Source: Gordonia zhaorongruii (GTDB lineage Bacteria > Actinomycetota > Actinomycetes > Mycobacteriales > Mycobacteriaceae). Taken from it: a stretch of 64,000 bases of DNA. The position numbers were made by a program, and so were the translations under genes. Location of the stretch: assembly GCF_007559005.1 (NCBI RefSeq), contig NZ_CP041763.1, forward strand, positions 2,822,463-2,886,462. The letters run 5' to 3'. The notes under the pieces were generated by a model. That model was not told where the DNA came from and did not search any database. It saw only the letters and a program-made list of their open reading frames with translations. Positions within the stretch are counted from its first letter, which is position 1. Each line of letters starts with the position of its first letter. Positions 53,040 to 62,639 of the stretch are shown one piece after another.

Positions 53040-55331
53040 GTGACCGGACCGACGTTGACCCTGACCGCCCGGCTCAACACGTCGGCCGCAGATTCGCGAC
53101 GCGGCCTCGTGCGCGTGCACCCCGAAGTGCTCACCGCCCTCTCCCTCACCGAATGGGACGCGATCGGCGTCACCGGGGCGCGCACCGTCGCGTCGGTCGT
53201 CGCCCGCGCCGACGACGGGACGCCTCCCGGAACGGTGCTGCTCGACGACATCACGTTCTCGAATCTGGGCATCCGTGAGGACACGCAGGTAGTGGTGTCA
53301 CCGGTCGTCGTACACGGTGCCGCGAGGATCACGGTGAGCGGGTCGTCCATCGCATCGGCGTCCGTCAGCGAACCGACGCTTCGCCGAGCGCTGCTCGGCA
53401 AGGTGGTCTCGGTCGGCGACACGCTGTCCCTGCTCCCACGGGATCTCGGTCCCGAGCTGACAGCCAGCGAGGCGACGCGTTCCCTCGCCCGCACACTCGG
53501 CATCACCTGGACCAACGAACTGCTCACCGTCGCGGCCACCGAGCCTGCGGGCCCGGTGAGCGTGCAGACCAACACCGCAGTTCTGTGGGCAGGTCACGAT
53601 GGTTCCGGAGCGCCGGGTGCGCTCGCCTCGGGGACGCCGAACGGCGGCACTGCGAGCGCGGGAACCGGCCCGACGACCGGTGCCCAGCAGTTCGGTGCCC
53701 GCCAACCGTCCGGCGCATCGACGCAGCCTCACTCTGCCTCGGACGTGCAGCCGGAACGACCCGCTCACCCGGTGCGGCCGATGTCCGAACTGGTCGGCGT
53801 CGACTCGCAGACCACCCGCCTGACCGAGTGGCTGTCCGTCACGCTCGACACTCCGGACATCCTCCGCGCGCTGGGCGCGCAACCACGTCTGGGAGTTCTC
53901 GTCACCGGTCCCTCGGGCGTCGGCAAGGCCACCGTCGTGCGCTCGGTGTGCGCGGACCGTCCGTTCGTCGAGATCGACGGGCCCACGTCGGGAGCCCTCG
54001 CCGCAGACGGTCGGCGAGCCGCAGTTACCTCCGCGATCGCACGGCTCCGCAGCGCGGGTCCCGGGGTTCTGCTCATCACCGACGTGGAGGCGCTCCTGCC
54101 CGCGGACCCCGATCCGGTATCGGCGTTGATCGTCGACGATCTGCGGACCGCGGTGGGCTCCGGAGAGGTCGCGCTGGTCGCGACGAGCGCCGACGCCACG
54201 GCCCTCGACCCCCGGCTGCGCGAACCCGATCTGTGCGACCGGTCGTTGTCCATCCCACTGCCCGACGCTTCACTCCGCGCCAAGCTACTGGGAGCGATCC
54301 TGTCGGGCGTGCCCGCCGACGGGAAGCTCGACCTGGATGACGTAGCCGTTCACACGCCCGGCTTCGTGGCCGCCGATCTGGCCGCGGTCGTCCGGGACGC
54401 GGCGCTGCGCGCCGCCGCCCGCGCCGCCGATTCGTCGGGCGAGCCCGCACTGCGCACTGCGGACCTGACCGAGGCACTGACCGTGGTGCGGCCCGCGTCA
54501 CGTCTGGAGTCGCCGGACGTAGCGCTCGGATCGATCACCCTCGACGACGTCGGCGACATGGTCGAGACCCGGCAGGCACTGACCGAGGCGGTGCTGTGGC
54601 CGCTCCAGCATCCGGACACGTTCACCAGGCTCGGCGTCGACCCGCCGCGCGGTGTCCTCCTCTACGGTCCGCCCGGCTGCGGCAAGACGTTCGTGGTGCG
54701 TGCCCTCGCGGCATCGGGCCGCCTGTCCGTGCACACGGTCAAGGGCGCCGAACTTCTCGACAAGTGGGTCGGTTCGTCTGAGAGAGCCGTCCGCGACCTG
54801 TTCACGCGCGCCCGCGAATCGGCGCCGTCCCTGGTGTTCCTGGACGAGGTGGACGCTCTCGCACCTCGTCGCGGCGGGTCCACCGACTCCGGTGTCGCCG
54901 ATCGTGTGGTGGCCGCGCTGCTGACCGAACTCGACGGCGTGGAACCGCTGTCGGACGTCGTAGTCCTGGGCGCCACCAACCGGCCCGACCTGATCGATCC
55001 GGCCCTGCTGCGGCCGGGCAGGTTGGAGCGGATCGTGTTCGTCCCACCACCCGATGCGGACGCGCGCGCCGACATCCTGCGGGCTTCGTCACGGAGCGTG
55101 CCTCTCGACGGGATCGACATCGAGGAACTGGCGCAGGACCTCGATGGCTATTCGGCGGCGGACTGCTCGGCGCTTCTGCGCGAAGCGGCGCTGGCCGCCA
55201 TGCGACGCGACATCGAGGCTGCCACCGTCACCGCGACCGACGTGGAGGCGGCGCGGAGGACGGTCCGCCCGTCTCTCGACCCCGGCCAAGTGGCCGAACT
55301 CGAGGCATACGCCGAGAATCGCCGAGGCTGA
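53040..55331 (+). CDS. CDC48-like AAA ATPase (Rv0435c-like)
   Basis: 763 residues. N-terminal CDC48-type double-psi domain (1-95, RGLVRVHPEVLTALSLTEWD and GIREDTQVVVSPV), a flexible Gly/Ala/Thr/Gln-rich linker (about 190-245), then two AAA domains. Domain 1: Walker A GPSGVGKA at 290-297 and a degenerate Walker B ITDVEAL (Asp348). Domain 2: Walker A GPPGCGKT at 543-550, intact Walker B LDEVDAL with Asp602 and Glu603, and arginine-finger region NRPDLIDPALLRPGRLER. It should be a hexameric protein-unfolding motor driven mainly by domain 2. The 4-bp gap to pssA puts it in the phospholipid operon, as in Rv0435c-Rv0437c. Confidence 0.88.
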   Translation: MTGPTLTLTARLNTSAADSRRGLVRVHPEVLTALSLTEWDAIGVTGARTVASVVARADDGTPPGTVLLDDITFSNLGIREDTQVVVSPVVVHGAARITVSGSSIASASVSEPTLRRALLGKVVSVGDTLSLLPRDLGPELTASEATRSLARTLGITWTNELLTVAATEPAGPVSVQTNTAVLWAGHDGSGAPGALASGTPNGGTASAGTGPTTGAQQFGARQPSGASTQPHSASDVQPERPAHPVRPMSELVGVDSQTTRLTEWLSVTLDTPDILRALGAQPRLGVLVTGPSGVGKATVVRSVCADRPFVEIDGPTSGALAADGRRAAVTSAIARLRSAGPGVLLITDVEALLPADPDPVSALIVDDLRTAVGSGEVALVATSADATALDPRLREPDLCDRSLSIPLPDASLRAKLLGAILSGVPADGKLDLDDVAVHTPGFVAADLAAVVRDAALRAAARAADSSGEPALRTADLTEALTVVRPASRLESPDVALGSITLDDVGDMVETRQALTEAVLWPLQHPDTFTRLGVDPPRGVLLYGPPGCGKTFVVRALAASGRLSVHTVKGAELLDKWVGSSERAVRDLFTRARESAPSLVFLDEVDALAPRRGGSTDSGVADRVVAALLTELDGVEPLSDVVVLGATNRPDLIDPALLRPGRLERIVFVPPPDADARADILRASSRSVPLDGIDIEELAQDLDGYSAADCSALLREAALAAMRRDIEAATVTATDVEAARRTVRPSLDPGQVAELEAYAENRRG

Positions 55332-55381
55332 GGCGAACAGCCGCGTCCGGTCTCGCTCGGAACCGGGTCACCCGCTCCGGA

Positions 55382-55801
55382 TCAGTTCGTCCGAGTCACG
55401 TTGTAGAAGATCGACGATCCGCCGGCAGCGGCGTCCGCCGAGATGCCGATGTTCACCCAGTAGGTGCTCGGATCGGAGTTCTTCGTCAGCAGAACCGTCC
55501 GCTGCGCATTGTCGCCTGCGCGGCTCGACTCCTCGAACCCGCTGTCGACGAGCTTCTTGACTGCGTTCTCGAGGGCGTTGCCATCCGCGGCGCTGGCCTG
55601 GATCGTCACCCGCCATCCCTTGTCATCACCCGAGCCCGCCATGACGGCGCCATCGATCAGCGGAACGTCGTCCGTCGGGAAGCCTGCGGGAAGATCCACA
55701 CCCGGCCGATCCGGCTCCTCTTCGCCTCCGCACGCGGTGAGAGCGAACGCACCGACGACGGCGATCAGCAGTGCAGCACAGACTCGAAGCAAAGCATTCA
55801 T
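55382..55801 (-). CDS. Small lipoprotein
   Basis: 139 residues. Signal peptide with lipobox FALTAC and lipidated Cys24. The mature 115 residues have no recognisable domain; an alpha-beta region ends in a YNVTRTN strand. It should be membrane-anchored outside. ATG 55801 follows a TACCGT box by 7 nt. It is divergent from mrpA, whose start is 72 bp away, but the two need not be linked. Confidence 0.78.
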   Translation of the reverse strand: MNALLRVCAALLIAVVGAFALTACGGEEEPDRPGVDLPAGFPTDDVPLIDGAVMAGSGDDKGWRVTIQASAADGNALENAVKKLVDSGFEESSRAGDNAQRTVLLTKNSDPSTYWVNIGISADAAAGGSSIFYNVTRTN

Positions 55802-55808
55802 GGACGAA

Positions 55809-55814
55809 ACGGTA
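55809..55814 (-). promoter_or_regulatory. Leaderless -10 box of the small lipoprotein gene
   Basis: TACCGT on the minus strand, 7 nt before the ATG at 55801. Confidence 0.5.
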
Positions 55815-55873
55815 GAGTAGAACCCGGCAGAACCCCTGTTTCGACACCCCGCCCGCACTGATAACTCGACGGA

Positions 55874-58795
55874 GTGCACCTTTTGATCGTTGTGATGATC
55901 GCGTTGGCCCTCGGCGCGCTCGTGTCACCACCGATCATGAAAGCCTGCGGAACCAAAGGTTTCTACGTCCTCGCCGCGATGCCTGCGGCAGCACTCGCGT
56001 GGGTGATCGTGAATTGGCCCGACCCGAGCGCCCCGCCGCGCACCGAGTCGCTGACCTGGGTCCCCAGCCTGAACATGGACATCGACGTCCGGTTCGACAC
56101 GCTGTCGGCCGTTCTGTCGGTACTCATCCTCGGTGTCGGCTCGCTGGTCCTGGTCTACTGCGCCAACTACTTCGACACGATGCGTCGCCGCATCGAGACG
56201 TTCGGCGGCGAGATCGTCGCCTTCGCGGCCGCCATGTTCGCGCTGGTCGTCTCGGACAACATGCTGGTGCTGTACGTGTTCTGGGAAGTCACGACGGTCC
56301 TGTCGTTCCTGCTCGTCGGCTTCAACATGGTGCGCGCGACGTCGCGCCGCGCCGCCACGCAGGCGCTCCTGGTGACCACGTTCGGCGGACTCGCGATGCT
56401 GATCGGCATCGTCATGCTCGGCGAACGCAACGACAGCTACCTGCTGTCGGACCTGATCGCGCACCCGCCGGAAGCCGGCGTCCTCGTGAATTTGGCGGTG
56501 GTGCTCGTCCTGATCGGTGCGCTGTCGAAATCCGCCATCGTGCCGTTCCACTTCTGGCTTCCGGGCGCCATGGCCGCACCCACTCCGGTCAGCGCCTACC
56601 TCCACGCCGCAGCGATGGTCAAAGCGGGCGTCTACCTGGTGGCGCGCCTGGCACCCGGATTCGCCGACCAGTTGAGCTGGCAGATCCCGGTGATCGGACT
56701 GGGTCTCGTCACCATGGTGCTGGGCGGCTGGCGCTCGCTCCGTGAACGCGACCTGAAACTGATCCTGGCGTTCGGCACGGTCTCGCAGCTCGGCTTCATC
56801 ACAGTTCTCGTCGGCGTCGGCGACGCCAACGTCGCGATGGCGGGAATCGCGATGATCGTCGCGCACGCCATGTTCAAAGCCTGCCTGTTCATGGTGGTCG
56901 GCATCATCGACCACTCCACCGGTACCCGCGACATCCGCCTCCTCGCTCGCCTCGGCCACCGTCTGCCGGTTCTCGCCGGCATCGCCGCGCTGGCGGGCGC
57001 CAGCATGGCCGGCCTGCCGTTCACCATCGGATTCGTCGGCAAGGAGACGGCGTTCGGCAGCGTCTGGACCACCGGCGCATTCGACGACCCGGTCGCGATC
57101 ATCGTCGACATCGTGCTGGTCCTCGGTTCGGTCATCACATTCGCGTACACGTCCCGGTTCCTGTGGGGCGCGTTCGGACGCAAAGTCCGCCGGTTGCCGA
57201 CCCGTCAGGTCGCAGCCCTGCATCCGCCGAACATCGCGTTCCAAGCACCCGCCGCGATCCTGGCCGTCCTGGGTGTCGCAGTGTCCTTCGCCGCGGGTCG
57301 GCTCGACGAACTGTTCCGTCCGTACGCGAGCACGCTGCCCAGCTTCGGTCATCCGGCCGAGCACCTCGCGTTGTGGCACGGGTTCGGCCTGCCCGTCGTG
57401 TTCTCGATCATCGTGGTGGTCGGCGGTGCGGCACTGTTCGTCATCCTGCGCGCCCGTCGACGTGCGGTCTTCGGAAATCCGCCGCCGCTCAACGCCGACC
57501 GCATCTACGACGCCACGCTGCGCGGCGCGGACACGGCGTCGCTGTGGATCACCCGGTACACGCAGCGCGGTTCACTGCCCCTGACGCAGAGCATCATCCT
57601 GATCACGGCGGTCCTGTTACCGGTCGTCGCGCTGGCCGTGGGCGAGCGCGACCAGCTCACGATTCGCGGCTTCGACACCGTGGAGGAAGTCGTGGTCGGC
57701 GTGGCGATGATCGCCGCAGCGGCATGCACCACCATTCTGCGCAACCGTCTGGCGAGCGCCCTGGTGGTCGGCCTCACCGGTTACGGCTGCGGCGCCCTGT
57801 TCGCCCTGTACGGCGCCCCCGACCTGGCCCTCACCCAGTTCCTGGTGGAGAGCGTGACCCTGGTGGTGTTCGTCCTCGTTCTGCGCAAGCTGCCGAGCGA
57901 ACCCGCCACCCGCCACTCCACCGGATTCAAGCCCGCACGCGCTCTCATCGGCATCGCGTTCGGCGCGATGCTCGTGGTCGTCGGCCTGTTCGCCGCCGCC
58001 GCACGCTCCACCGAACCACTCCAGGTCAGGCTCGGCGATGCCGCGTACACGTTCGGCCACGGCTCCAACGCGGTTAACGTCCTCCTCGTCGACATCCGCG
58101 CCTGGGACACGATCGGCGAGGTGTCCGTCCTCATCGTCGCCGCCACCGGCGTCGCGTCGATGGTGTTCCGCAACCGGCGGTTCGGTGCCGTTCCCCGGAT
58201 CACCGACGCGGCGCGTCTGCAGGCCGGCCTCAGCGACGACTACACGGTGGCCAGCGACCGGACCACCTGGCTGCGCGGCAGCGAGCTCCGCGATCCCCGC
58301 CACCGCTCCATGGTCCTCGAGGCGACCACACGTGTCGTCTTCCCGACCCTGGTCATCCTGTCGCTGTACTTGTTCTTCGCGGGTCACAACGCCCCCGGCG
58401 GCGGTTTCGCCGGCGGTTTGGTGATGGGACTCGCTCTGGTCCTGCGCTATCTGGCCGGCGGACGCTACGAACTCGGCGAGGCGCTGCCGGTGGAGGCCGG
58501 AACCATCCTGGGGGCAGGCCTGCTCGTGTCGGCGGCGACCGCGACCACGTCACTGTTCCTCGGCGCGCCCGCACTGTCGTCCGCGGTGATCGACCTGCAC
58601 CTCCCGGTATTCGGCGACGTGCACATCGTGACCGCGCTCTTCTTCGACCTCGGCATCTATCTGATCGTGGTGGGTCTGGTCCTCGACGTCCTGCGCAGCC
58701 TCGGCGCACGTCTGGACGTCGCCGACGACGCACCGACGACCGGATCGCTGCCCGCCCAGCCGCTCACGGGGGCACATCAGGAGGTTCGCCGATGA
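55874..58795 (+). CDS. mrpA: Mrp sodium/proton antiporter subunit A, fused with the B domain
   Basis: 973 residues, with over 20 hydrophobic helices. The NuoL-like core has AMFALVVSDNMLVLYVFWEV, HFWLPGAMAAPTPVSAYLHA and SQLGFITVLVGVG. The last 170 residues (from GSELRDPRHRSMVLEATTR, with HNAPGGGFAGGL) match MrpB, so A and B are one protein, as in Corynebacterium. It is the main subunit of a Na+/H+ exchanger for alkaline or sodium stress. GTG 55874 is a weak start with no strong Shine-Dalgarno; CGACGGA precedes it. It begins a six-gene operon with ATGA overlaps. Confidence 0.93.
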   Translation: MHLLIVVMIALALGALVSPPIMKACGTKGFYVLAAMPAAALAWVIVNWPDPSAPPRTESLTWVPSLNMDIDVRFDTLSAVLSVLILGVGSLVLVYCANYFDTMRRRIETFGGEIVAFAAAMFALVVSDNMLVLYVFWEVTTVLSFLLVGFNMVRATSRRAATQALLVTTFGGLAMLIGIVMLGERNDSYLLSDLIAHPPEAGVLVNLAVVLVLIGALSKSAIVPFHFWLPGAMAAPTPVSAYLHAAAMVKAGVYLVARLAPGFADQLSWQIPVIGLGLVTMVLGGWRSLRERDLKLILAFGTVSQLGFITVLVGVGDANVAMAGIAMIVAHAMFKACLFMVVGIIDHSTGTRDIRLLARLGHRLPVLAGIAALAGASMAGLPFTIGFVGKETAFGSVWTTGAFDDPVAIIVDIVLVLGSVITFAYTSRFLWGAFGRKVRRLPTRQVAALHPPNIAFQAPAAILAVLGVAVSFAAGRLDELFRPYASTLPSFGHPAEHLALWHGFGLPVVFSIIVVVGGAALFVILRARRRAVFGNPPPLNADRIYDATLRGADTASLWITRYTQRGSLPLTQSIILITAVLLPVVALAVGERDQLTIRGFDTVEEVVVGVAMIAAAACTTILRNRLASALVVGLTGYGCGALFALYGAPDLALTQFLVESVTLVVFVLVLRKLPSEPATRHSTGFKPARALIGIAFGAMLVVVGLFAAAARSTEPLQVRLGDAAYTFGHGSNAVNVLLVDIRAWDTIGEVSVLIVAATGVASMVFRNRRFGAVPRITDAARLQAGLSDDYTVASDRTTWLRGSELRDPRHRSMVLEATTRVVFPTLVILSLYLFFAGHNAPGGGFAGGLVMGLALVLRYLAGGRYELGEALPVEAGTILGAGLLVSAATATTSLFLGAPALSSAVIDLHLPVFGDVHIVTALFFDLGIYLIVVGLVLDVLRSLGARLDVADDAPTTGSLPAQPLTGAHQEVRR

Positions 58796-59517
58796 CCGTC
58801 AACCTCGGACTGCTGATCGTCGCCGGAGCGCTGTCGGCGTCGGGCGTGTATCTGCTGATGGAACGCAGCCTCATCCGGATGCTGTTCGGACTCCTACTCG
58901 TCGGAAACGGCATCAACCTCCTGATCGTGACACTCGCCAGCTCTCCCGGAAATCCGCCCATCCGGGGTCGCGGATCGAACGGGCACACGGCCGACGCCGA
59001 TCCGCTCGCACAGGGCATGGTGCTGACGGCCATCGTCATCACCATGGGCATCGCGGCATTCGTACTCGCTCTCACGTACCGCCTGTTCGTGATCAACCGG
59101 CGAGCCGCGGAGGAGCCGTCGAGCGATGTCGAACCCACGTCGACCGAGGGCTTGGACGACGACCTGCAGGACGACCCCGAGGACGTGAAGATCGCGACCG
59201 GTTCCCTCAAGAACTTCCCGGACCGCGACCGCAGCGACGACCCGAACACCGGCGCCGATACCGTGGCCGGCGACTTCTTCGACGATCAAGGCAATCCGAT
59301 GACCGTCGAGGAGTTCGAAGCCGCGCACACCGGCGTCATCGAGACCGACCTCATGCCGGAGGATGCAGAACTGCTGCTCCACCTGTCCGATGACGACGAC
59401 GATCTGCCGAGCTCGCACACCGAATCGGCCCGATCAGACCTCGCGAAGCTCAGCGACGGCGACGAGGCCCCGCCGTCGGATTCACCCGACGGAAAGCACG
59501 AAGGAGGCGACCGATGA
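58792..59517 (+). CDS. mrpC: Mrp antiporter subunit C with acidic tail
   Basis: 241 residues. Three hydrophobic helices (about 3-22, 28-50, 76-100) are a normal MrpC/NuoK core of about 104 residues. A hydrophilic tail of some 136 residues follows (105-241), rich in Asp, Glu, Ser and Pro, with several Asp runs. Typical MrpC proteins end soon after the third helix, so the tail is an addition. It overlaps mrpA and mrpD by 4 nt each. The tail may bind cations or partners (inference). Confidence 0.9.
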   Translation: MTVNLGLLIVAGALSASGVYLLMERSLIRMLFGLLLVGNGINLLIVTLASSPGNPPIRGRGSNGHTADADPLAQGMVLTAIVITMGIAAFVLALTYRLFVINRRAAEEPSSDVEPTSTEGLDDDLQDDPEDVKIATGSLKNFPDRDRSDDPNTGADTVAGDFFDDQGNPMTVEEFEAAHTGVIETDLMPEDAELLLHLSDDDDDLPSSHTESARSDLAKLSDGDEAPPSDSPDGKHEGGDR

Positions 59518-61160
59518 TCCCGCAGAGCTCCTGGATCACCGTCCTGATCGTCCTCCCGACGCTGGTCCCCATGCTCGGAGCCGCTCTCACGCTGCTACGC
59601 GGCCGCAACCCCGCGTTCCAGCGCCCGGTGACGACCGGCGCCATCGGCATCGCGCTGGCCGCATCGTGCACGATGCTGTACCTCACCACGAAGAACGGAC
59701 CGTATGCGGTGCACGTCGGCGGCTGGGGCGGCCGCGACGGTGGAACGTCGCCGCTGGGCATCACCCTCGTCGTCGACCGCCTGTCGGCTCTCATGCTCGT
59801 GGTGTCGACGACGGTCCTGCTGTGCGTCGTGGTGTACGCCATCGGGCAGGGCATCCGAGACGGCACGACCGAGCAGCCGGTGTCGATCTTCCTGCCCAGC
59901 TACCTGATTCTGACCGCGGGCGTGTGCAACGCCTTCCTCGCCGGCGACCTTTTCAACCTGTACGTGTCGTTCGAGGTGCTGCTCGCCGCGAGCTTCGTGC
60001 TCCTCACGCTGGGCGCCAGCGCGGAACGTGTCCGCGCCGGTGCATCGTACGTGCTGGTCTCCATGGTGTCGTCGCTGATCTTCCTGGCCGGTATCGCGTT
60101 CGCCTACGCGACCACCGGCACGCTGAACCTCGCCGAGATGGCGGTGCGGCTGGACGAGGTACCGGACGGCACGCGGAACGCCCTGTACGCGGTGCTGCTG
60201 GTCGCGTTCGGCATCAAGGCAGCGGTGTTCCCGCTGTCGACGTGGCTGCCGGACTCGTATCCCACCGCACCGGCACCCGTGACCGCGGTGTTCGCCGGAT
60301 TGCTGACCAAGGTCGGTGTCTACGCGATCATCCGTGCTCACTCGCTCCTCTTTCCCGGAGGATCGATGGACACGGTCCTGATGATCGCGGGACTGTTGAC
60401 GATGCTCGTCGGCATCTTCGGTGCGATCGCGCAGTCGGACGTCAAACGTCTGCTGTCGTTCACTCTCGTCAGTCACATCGGCTACATGATCTTCGGCGTC
60501 GCCGTCGGTTCGACGGCATCGACGTCGGCGGCGATCTACTACGTCGCGCACCACATTCTGGTGCAGACCACCCTGTTCCTGGTGGTCGGACTCATGGAGC
60601 GGCAAGCCGGCTCGGCCTCCCTGCGACGTCTCGGCGGCCTCATCGCGAGTCCGCTGCTCGCCGTCCTGTTCCTGATCCCGGCGCTCAACCTGGGCGGTAT
60701 CCCGCCGTTCTCCGGGTTCATCGGAAAGGTCGCGCTCGTCGAGGCCGGCGTAGCCGACGGTTCCGTGCTGTCGTGGATTCTGATCGTCGGCTCCGTGGTC
60801 ACGAGTCTGCTGACCCTCTACGTGATGGCCCGCATCTGGACGAAGGGATTCTGGCGTGCACGCGCCGACGCTCCCGAGGGCAACATGGCGTCGTCGACGC
60901 CGTCCGCCCTCGTCGAAGAGGGGACCGACGTCCTCGTCGCCGAACGTGAAGACGTCGGCCGGATGCCCGCCACCATGGTTGTGCCCACGGCGGCCATGGT
61001 CGCCGTCGGGCTGGCCCTCACCGTGTGGGCCGGACCGATCTTCGCGTACACCGACGATGCCGCAGACGCCGTGCTCGATCGGGCCGAGTACATCACCACT
61101 GTTCTGCCCCACGACTCCACGGCTGCCGACCATCTGATGCCACGAGGTGGAGGCCGATGA
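59514..61160 (+). CDS. mrpD: Mrp antiporter subunit D
   Basis: 548 residues, a NuoM/NuoN-like subunit with about 14 helices: AGVCNAFLAGDLFNLYVSFEV, FGIKAAVFPLSTWLPDSYPT with the proton-path residues, and SHIGYMIFGVAVGST. The C-terminal 100 residues between the last helices form a longer hydrophilic loop than usual (GNMASSTPSALVEEGTDVL). It pairs with MrpA to make the ion channels. It overlaps mrpC and mrpE by ATGA. Confidence 0.94.
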   Translation: MIPQSSWITVLIVLPTLVPMLGAALTLLRGRNPAFQRPVTTGAIGIALAASCTMLYLTTKNGPYAVHVGGWGGRDGGTSPLGITLVVDRLSALMLVVSTTVLLCVVVYAIGQGIRDGTTEQPVSIFLPSYLILTAGVCNAFLAGDLFNLYVSFEVLLAASFVLLTLGASAERVRAGASYVLVSMVSSLIFLAGIAFAYATTGTLNLAEMAVRLDEVPDGTRNALYAVLLVAFGIKAAVFPLSTWLPDSYPTAPAPVTAVFAGLLTKVGVYAIIRAHSLLFPGGSMDTVLMIAGLLTMLVGIFGAIAQSDVKRLLSFTLVSHIGYMIFGVAVGSTASTSAAIYYVAHHILVQTTLFLVVGLMERQAGSASLRRLGGLIASPLLAVLFLIPALNLGGIPPFSGFIGKVALVEAGVADGSVLSWILIVGSVVTSLLTLYVMARIWTKGFWRARADAPEGNMASSTPSALVEEGTDVLVAEREDVGRMPATMVVPTAAMVAVGLALTVWAGPIFAYTDDAADAVLDRAEYITTVLPHDSTAADHLMPRGGGR

Positions 61161-61960
61161 GCAGCACCCCGTTCCCCGACAAGCCGCACGCCAAGGCGGC
61201 AGGCAAGCGCCTGCTTCCGGCATTCGTCGGCAATCTGTGGCGGATCACCGTGCTGAGCCTGGCCTGGCCGGTGGCGAAGTTCGGCATCTGGATCCACGCG
61301 CACCTGAAGGTGCCGTCGTGGGCGGGCGGCGACCTGCGGGAGTTCGCACTCCGGGTGTGGGGCGTCTCCTGGCTCGCTTTCGTCTGGGTCCTTCTGTGGG
61401 GCGAGGTCACCTGGGCGAACATCATCATCGGAGTGCTGTTCGGCACCCTGGTGATGGCGCTCCTGCCCCTCCCCCGGGTGCCGGTCGAAGGCAAACTGCA
61501 TCCGATCGCGACTGCCGCCCTCGCCATGTCCCTGGTCTACAACTTCGTCGTGTCGAGCGCGCAGGTCGCGTGGGCCGCCCTCACGCCGGGCAACCCGCCG
61601 CTGGGCACTGTCGTCCGCGTCCACCTCGCGATCAAGTCCGACCTCGTGCTCACACTCGCCATCGACTACATCAACCTGGTGCCGGGAACCATGGTCGTGG
61701 AGATCGACCACCTGCGGCGCATGCTGTACGTCCACGTCTTCGATGTGCGCAAGCAATCGCAGGTCGATTCGTTCCACCGGCAGATGGCCTATGTGGAGCG
61801 TCAGTTCATCAAGGCCTTCGAACGCGACTCGGAATGGCATCCGAGCCCGTTTCACGGTATCGATGACGACTACCACCACGTGCCGTTCAGCGATCGCCAA
61901 CGTGTGGCCGAGGCGTCGGCACGTGACCGGGACCGCGGTCTGCGGAGGAGGAAACGATGA
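61157..61960 (+). CDS. mrpE: Mrp antiporter subunit E
   Basis: 267 residues. Two or three hydrophobic helices in the first half (WRITVLSLAWPVAKFG; WGVSWLAFVWVLLWGEVTWAN), then the MrpE soluble domain with SDLVLTLAIDYINLVPGTMV and MLYVHVFDVR. The N-terminus (1-35) and C-terminus (about 230-267, basic and Asp-rich) extend beyond the usual 160-190 residue MrpE. ATG 61157 overlaps the mrpD stop by ATGA, and the end overlaps mrpF in the same way. Part of the membrane exchanger complex. Confidence 0.9.
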   Translation: MSSTPFPDKPHAKAAGKRLLPAFVGNLWRITVLSLAWPVAKFGIWIHAHLKVPSWAGGDLREFALRVWGVSWLAFVWVLLWGEVTWANIIIGVLFGTLVMALLPLPRVPVEGKLHPIATAALAMSLVYNFVVSSAQVAWAALTPGNPPLGTVVRVHLAIKSDLVLTLAIDYINLVPGTMVVEIDHLRRMLYVHVFDVRKQSQVDSFHRQMAYVERQFIKAFERDSEWHPSPFHGIDDDYHHVPFSDRQRVAEASARDRDRGLRRRKR

Positions 61961-62217
61961 CCTACGTCTGGGCCGCAGCCGGCGGCATGCTGATGGCAGC
62001 GGTCATCCTCACCACGTATCGCGCACTTCGCGGCCCCACCACGCTCGACCGCCTCGTCGGCATCGATGCCATCGTCGCCATCATGATCTGCGGCCTGGCC
62101 GTCTGGGTCGCAGCGAGCGGCGACACCACCATCGCGGCCGGCATCGTCGTACTGAGTCTCGTGAGTTTCATCGGGTCGGTGGCCGTCGCACGATTCCGAG
62201 TGAGGGATGACGAATGA
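61957..62217 (+). CDS. mrpF: Mrp antiporter subunit F
   Basis: 86 residues, three hydrophobic helices, beginning TYVWAAAGGMLMAAVILTTY and containing RGPTTLDRLVGIDAIVA, the MrpF/PhaF motif. Small integral subunit of the exchanger. Start and stop overlap mrpE and mrpG by 4 nt each. Confidence 0.92.
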   Translation: MTYVWAAAGGMLMAAVILTTYRALRGPTTLDRLVGIDAIVAIMICGLAVWVAASGDTTIAAGIVVLSLVSFIGSVAVARFRVRDDE

Positions 62218-62555
62218 TCAGGGATATCCTCGCGGCCTCCTTCGTCCTGTTCGGATCGCTCGTGGCACTGACCGCGGCCATCGGCATCGTCCGCTTCCCG
62301 GACACTCTCAGCCGGATGCACGCGGCGACCAAACCGCAGACCTTCGGCATGTTCCTCGTGCTGATCGGGACGCTGATCGAGATCAACGGTCATCCGGACA
62401 GCGGAATGCTCGTCCTGGCCGCGCTCTTCACCGCGATCACGGCCCCGGTCATCGCACAGCGCGTCGGCCGTCTCGTGTACCGAGAGCAGCGCGGCGACGA
62501 GCAACTGCTCGACGAATCACAGCTGCGGCCCCTGTCGTCGCGCGACGAAAACTGA
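62214..62555 (+). CDS. mrpG: Mrp antiporter subunit G
   Basis: 113 residues, three hydrophobic helices, with the MrpG/PhaG pattern AAIGIVRFPDTLSRMHAATKPQTFG. It completes the ACDEFG set, with B fused to A. The C-terminus is charged. It overlaps mrpF by 4 nt. A small hairpin lies just beyond the stop. Confidence 0.92.
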   Translation: MIRDILAASFVLFGSLVALTAAIGIVRFPDTLSRMHAATKPQTFGMFLVLIGTLIEINGHPDSGMLVLAALFTAITAPVIAQRVGRLVYREQRGDEQLLDESQLRPLSSRDEN

Positions 62556-62556
62556 C

Positions 62557-62583
62557 CCGGCCGGAGCGGATTCCCTCGGCCGG
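62557..62583 (+). terminator. Hairpin after mrpG
   Basis: CCGGCCG (62557-62563) with CGGCCGG (62577-62583), a perfect 7-bp stem 2 bp past the mrpG stop. Short and without a U-run, so a weak terminator. Confidence 0.4.
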
Positions 62584-62639
62584 CGAGCTCAGTCGAGCAG
62601 TTCGCTGCCGGTCCCGTCGCGGTCGGGGTCCGGCCTCCG

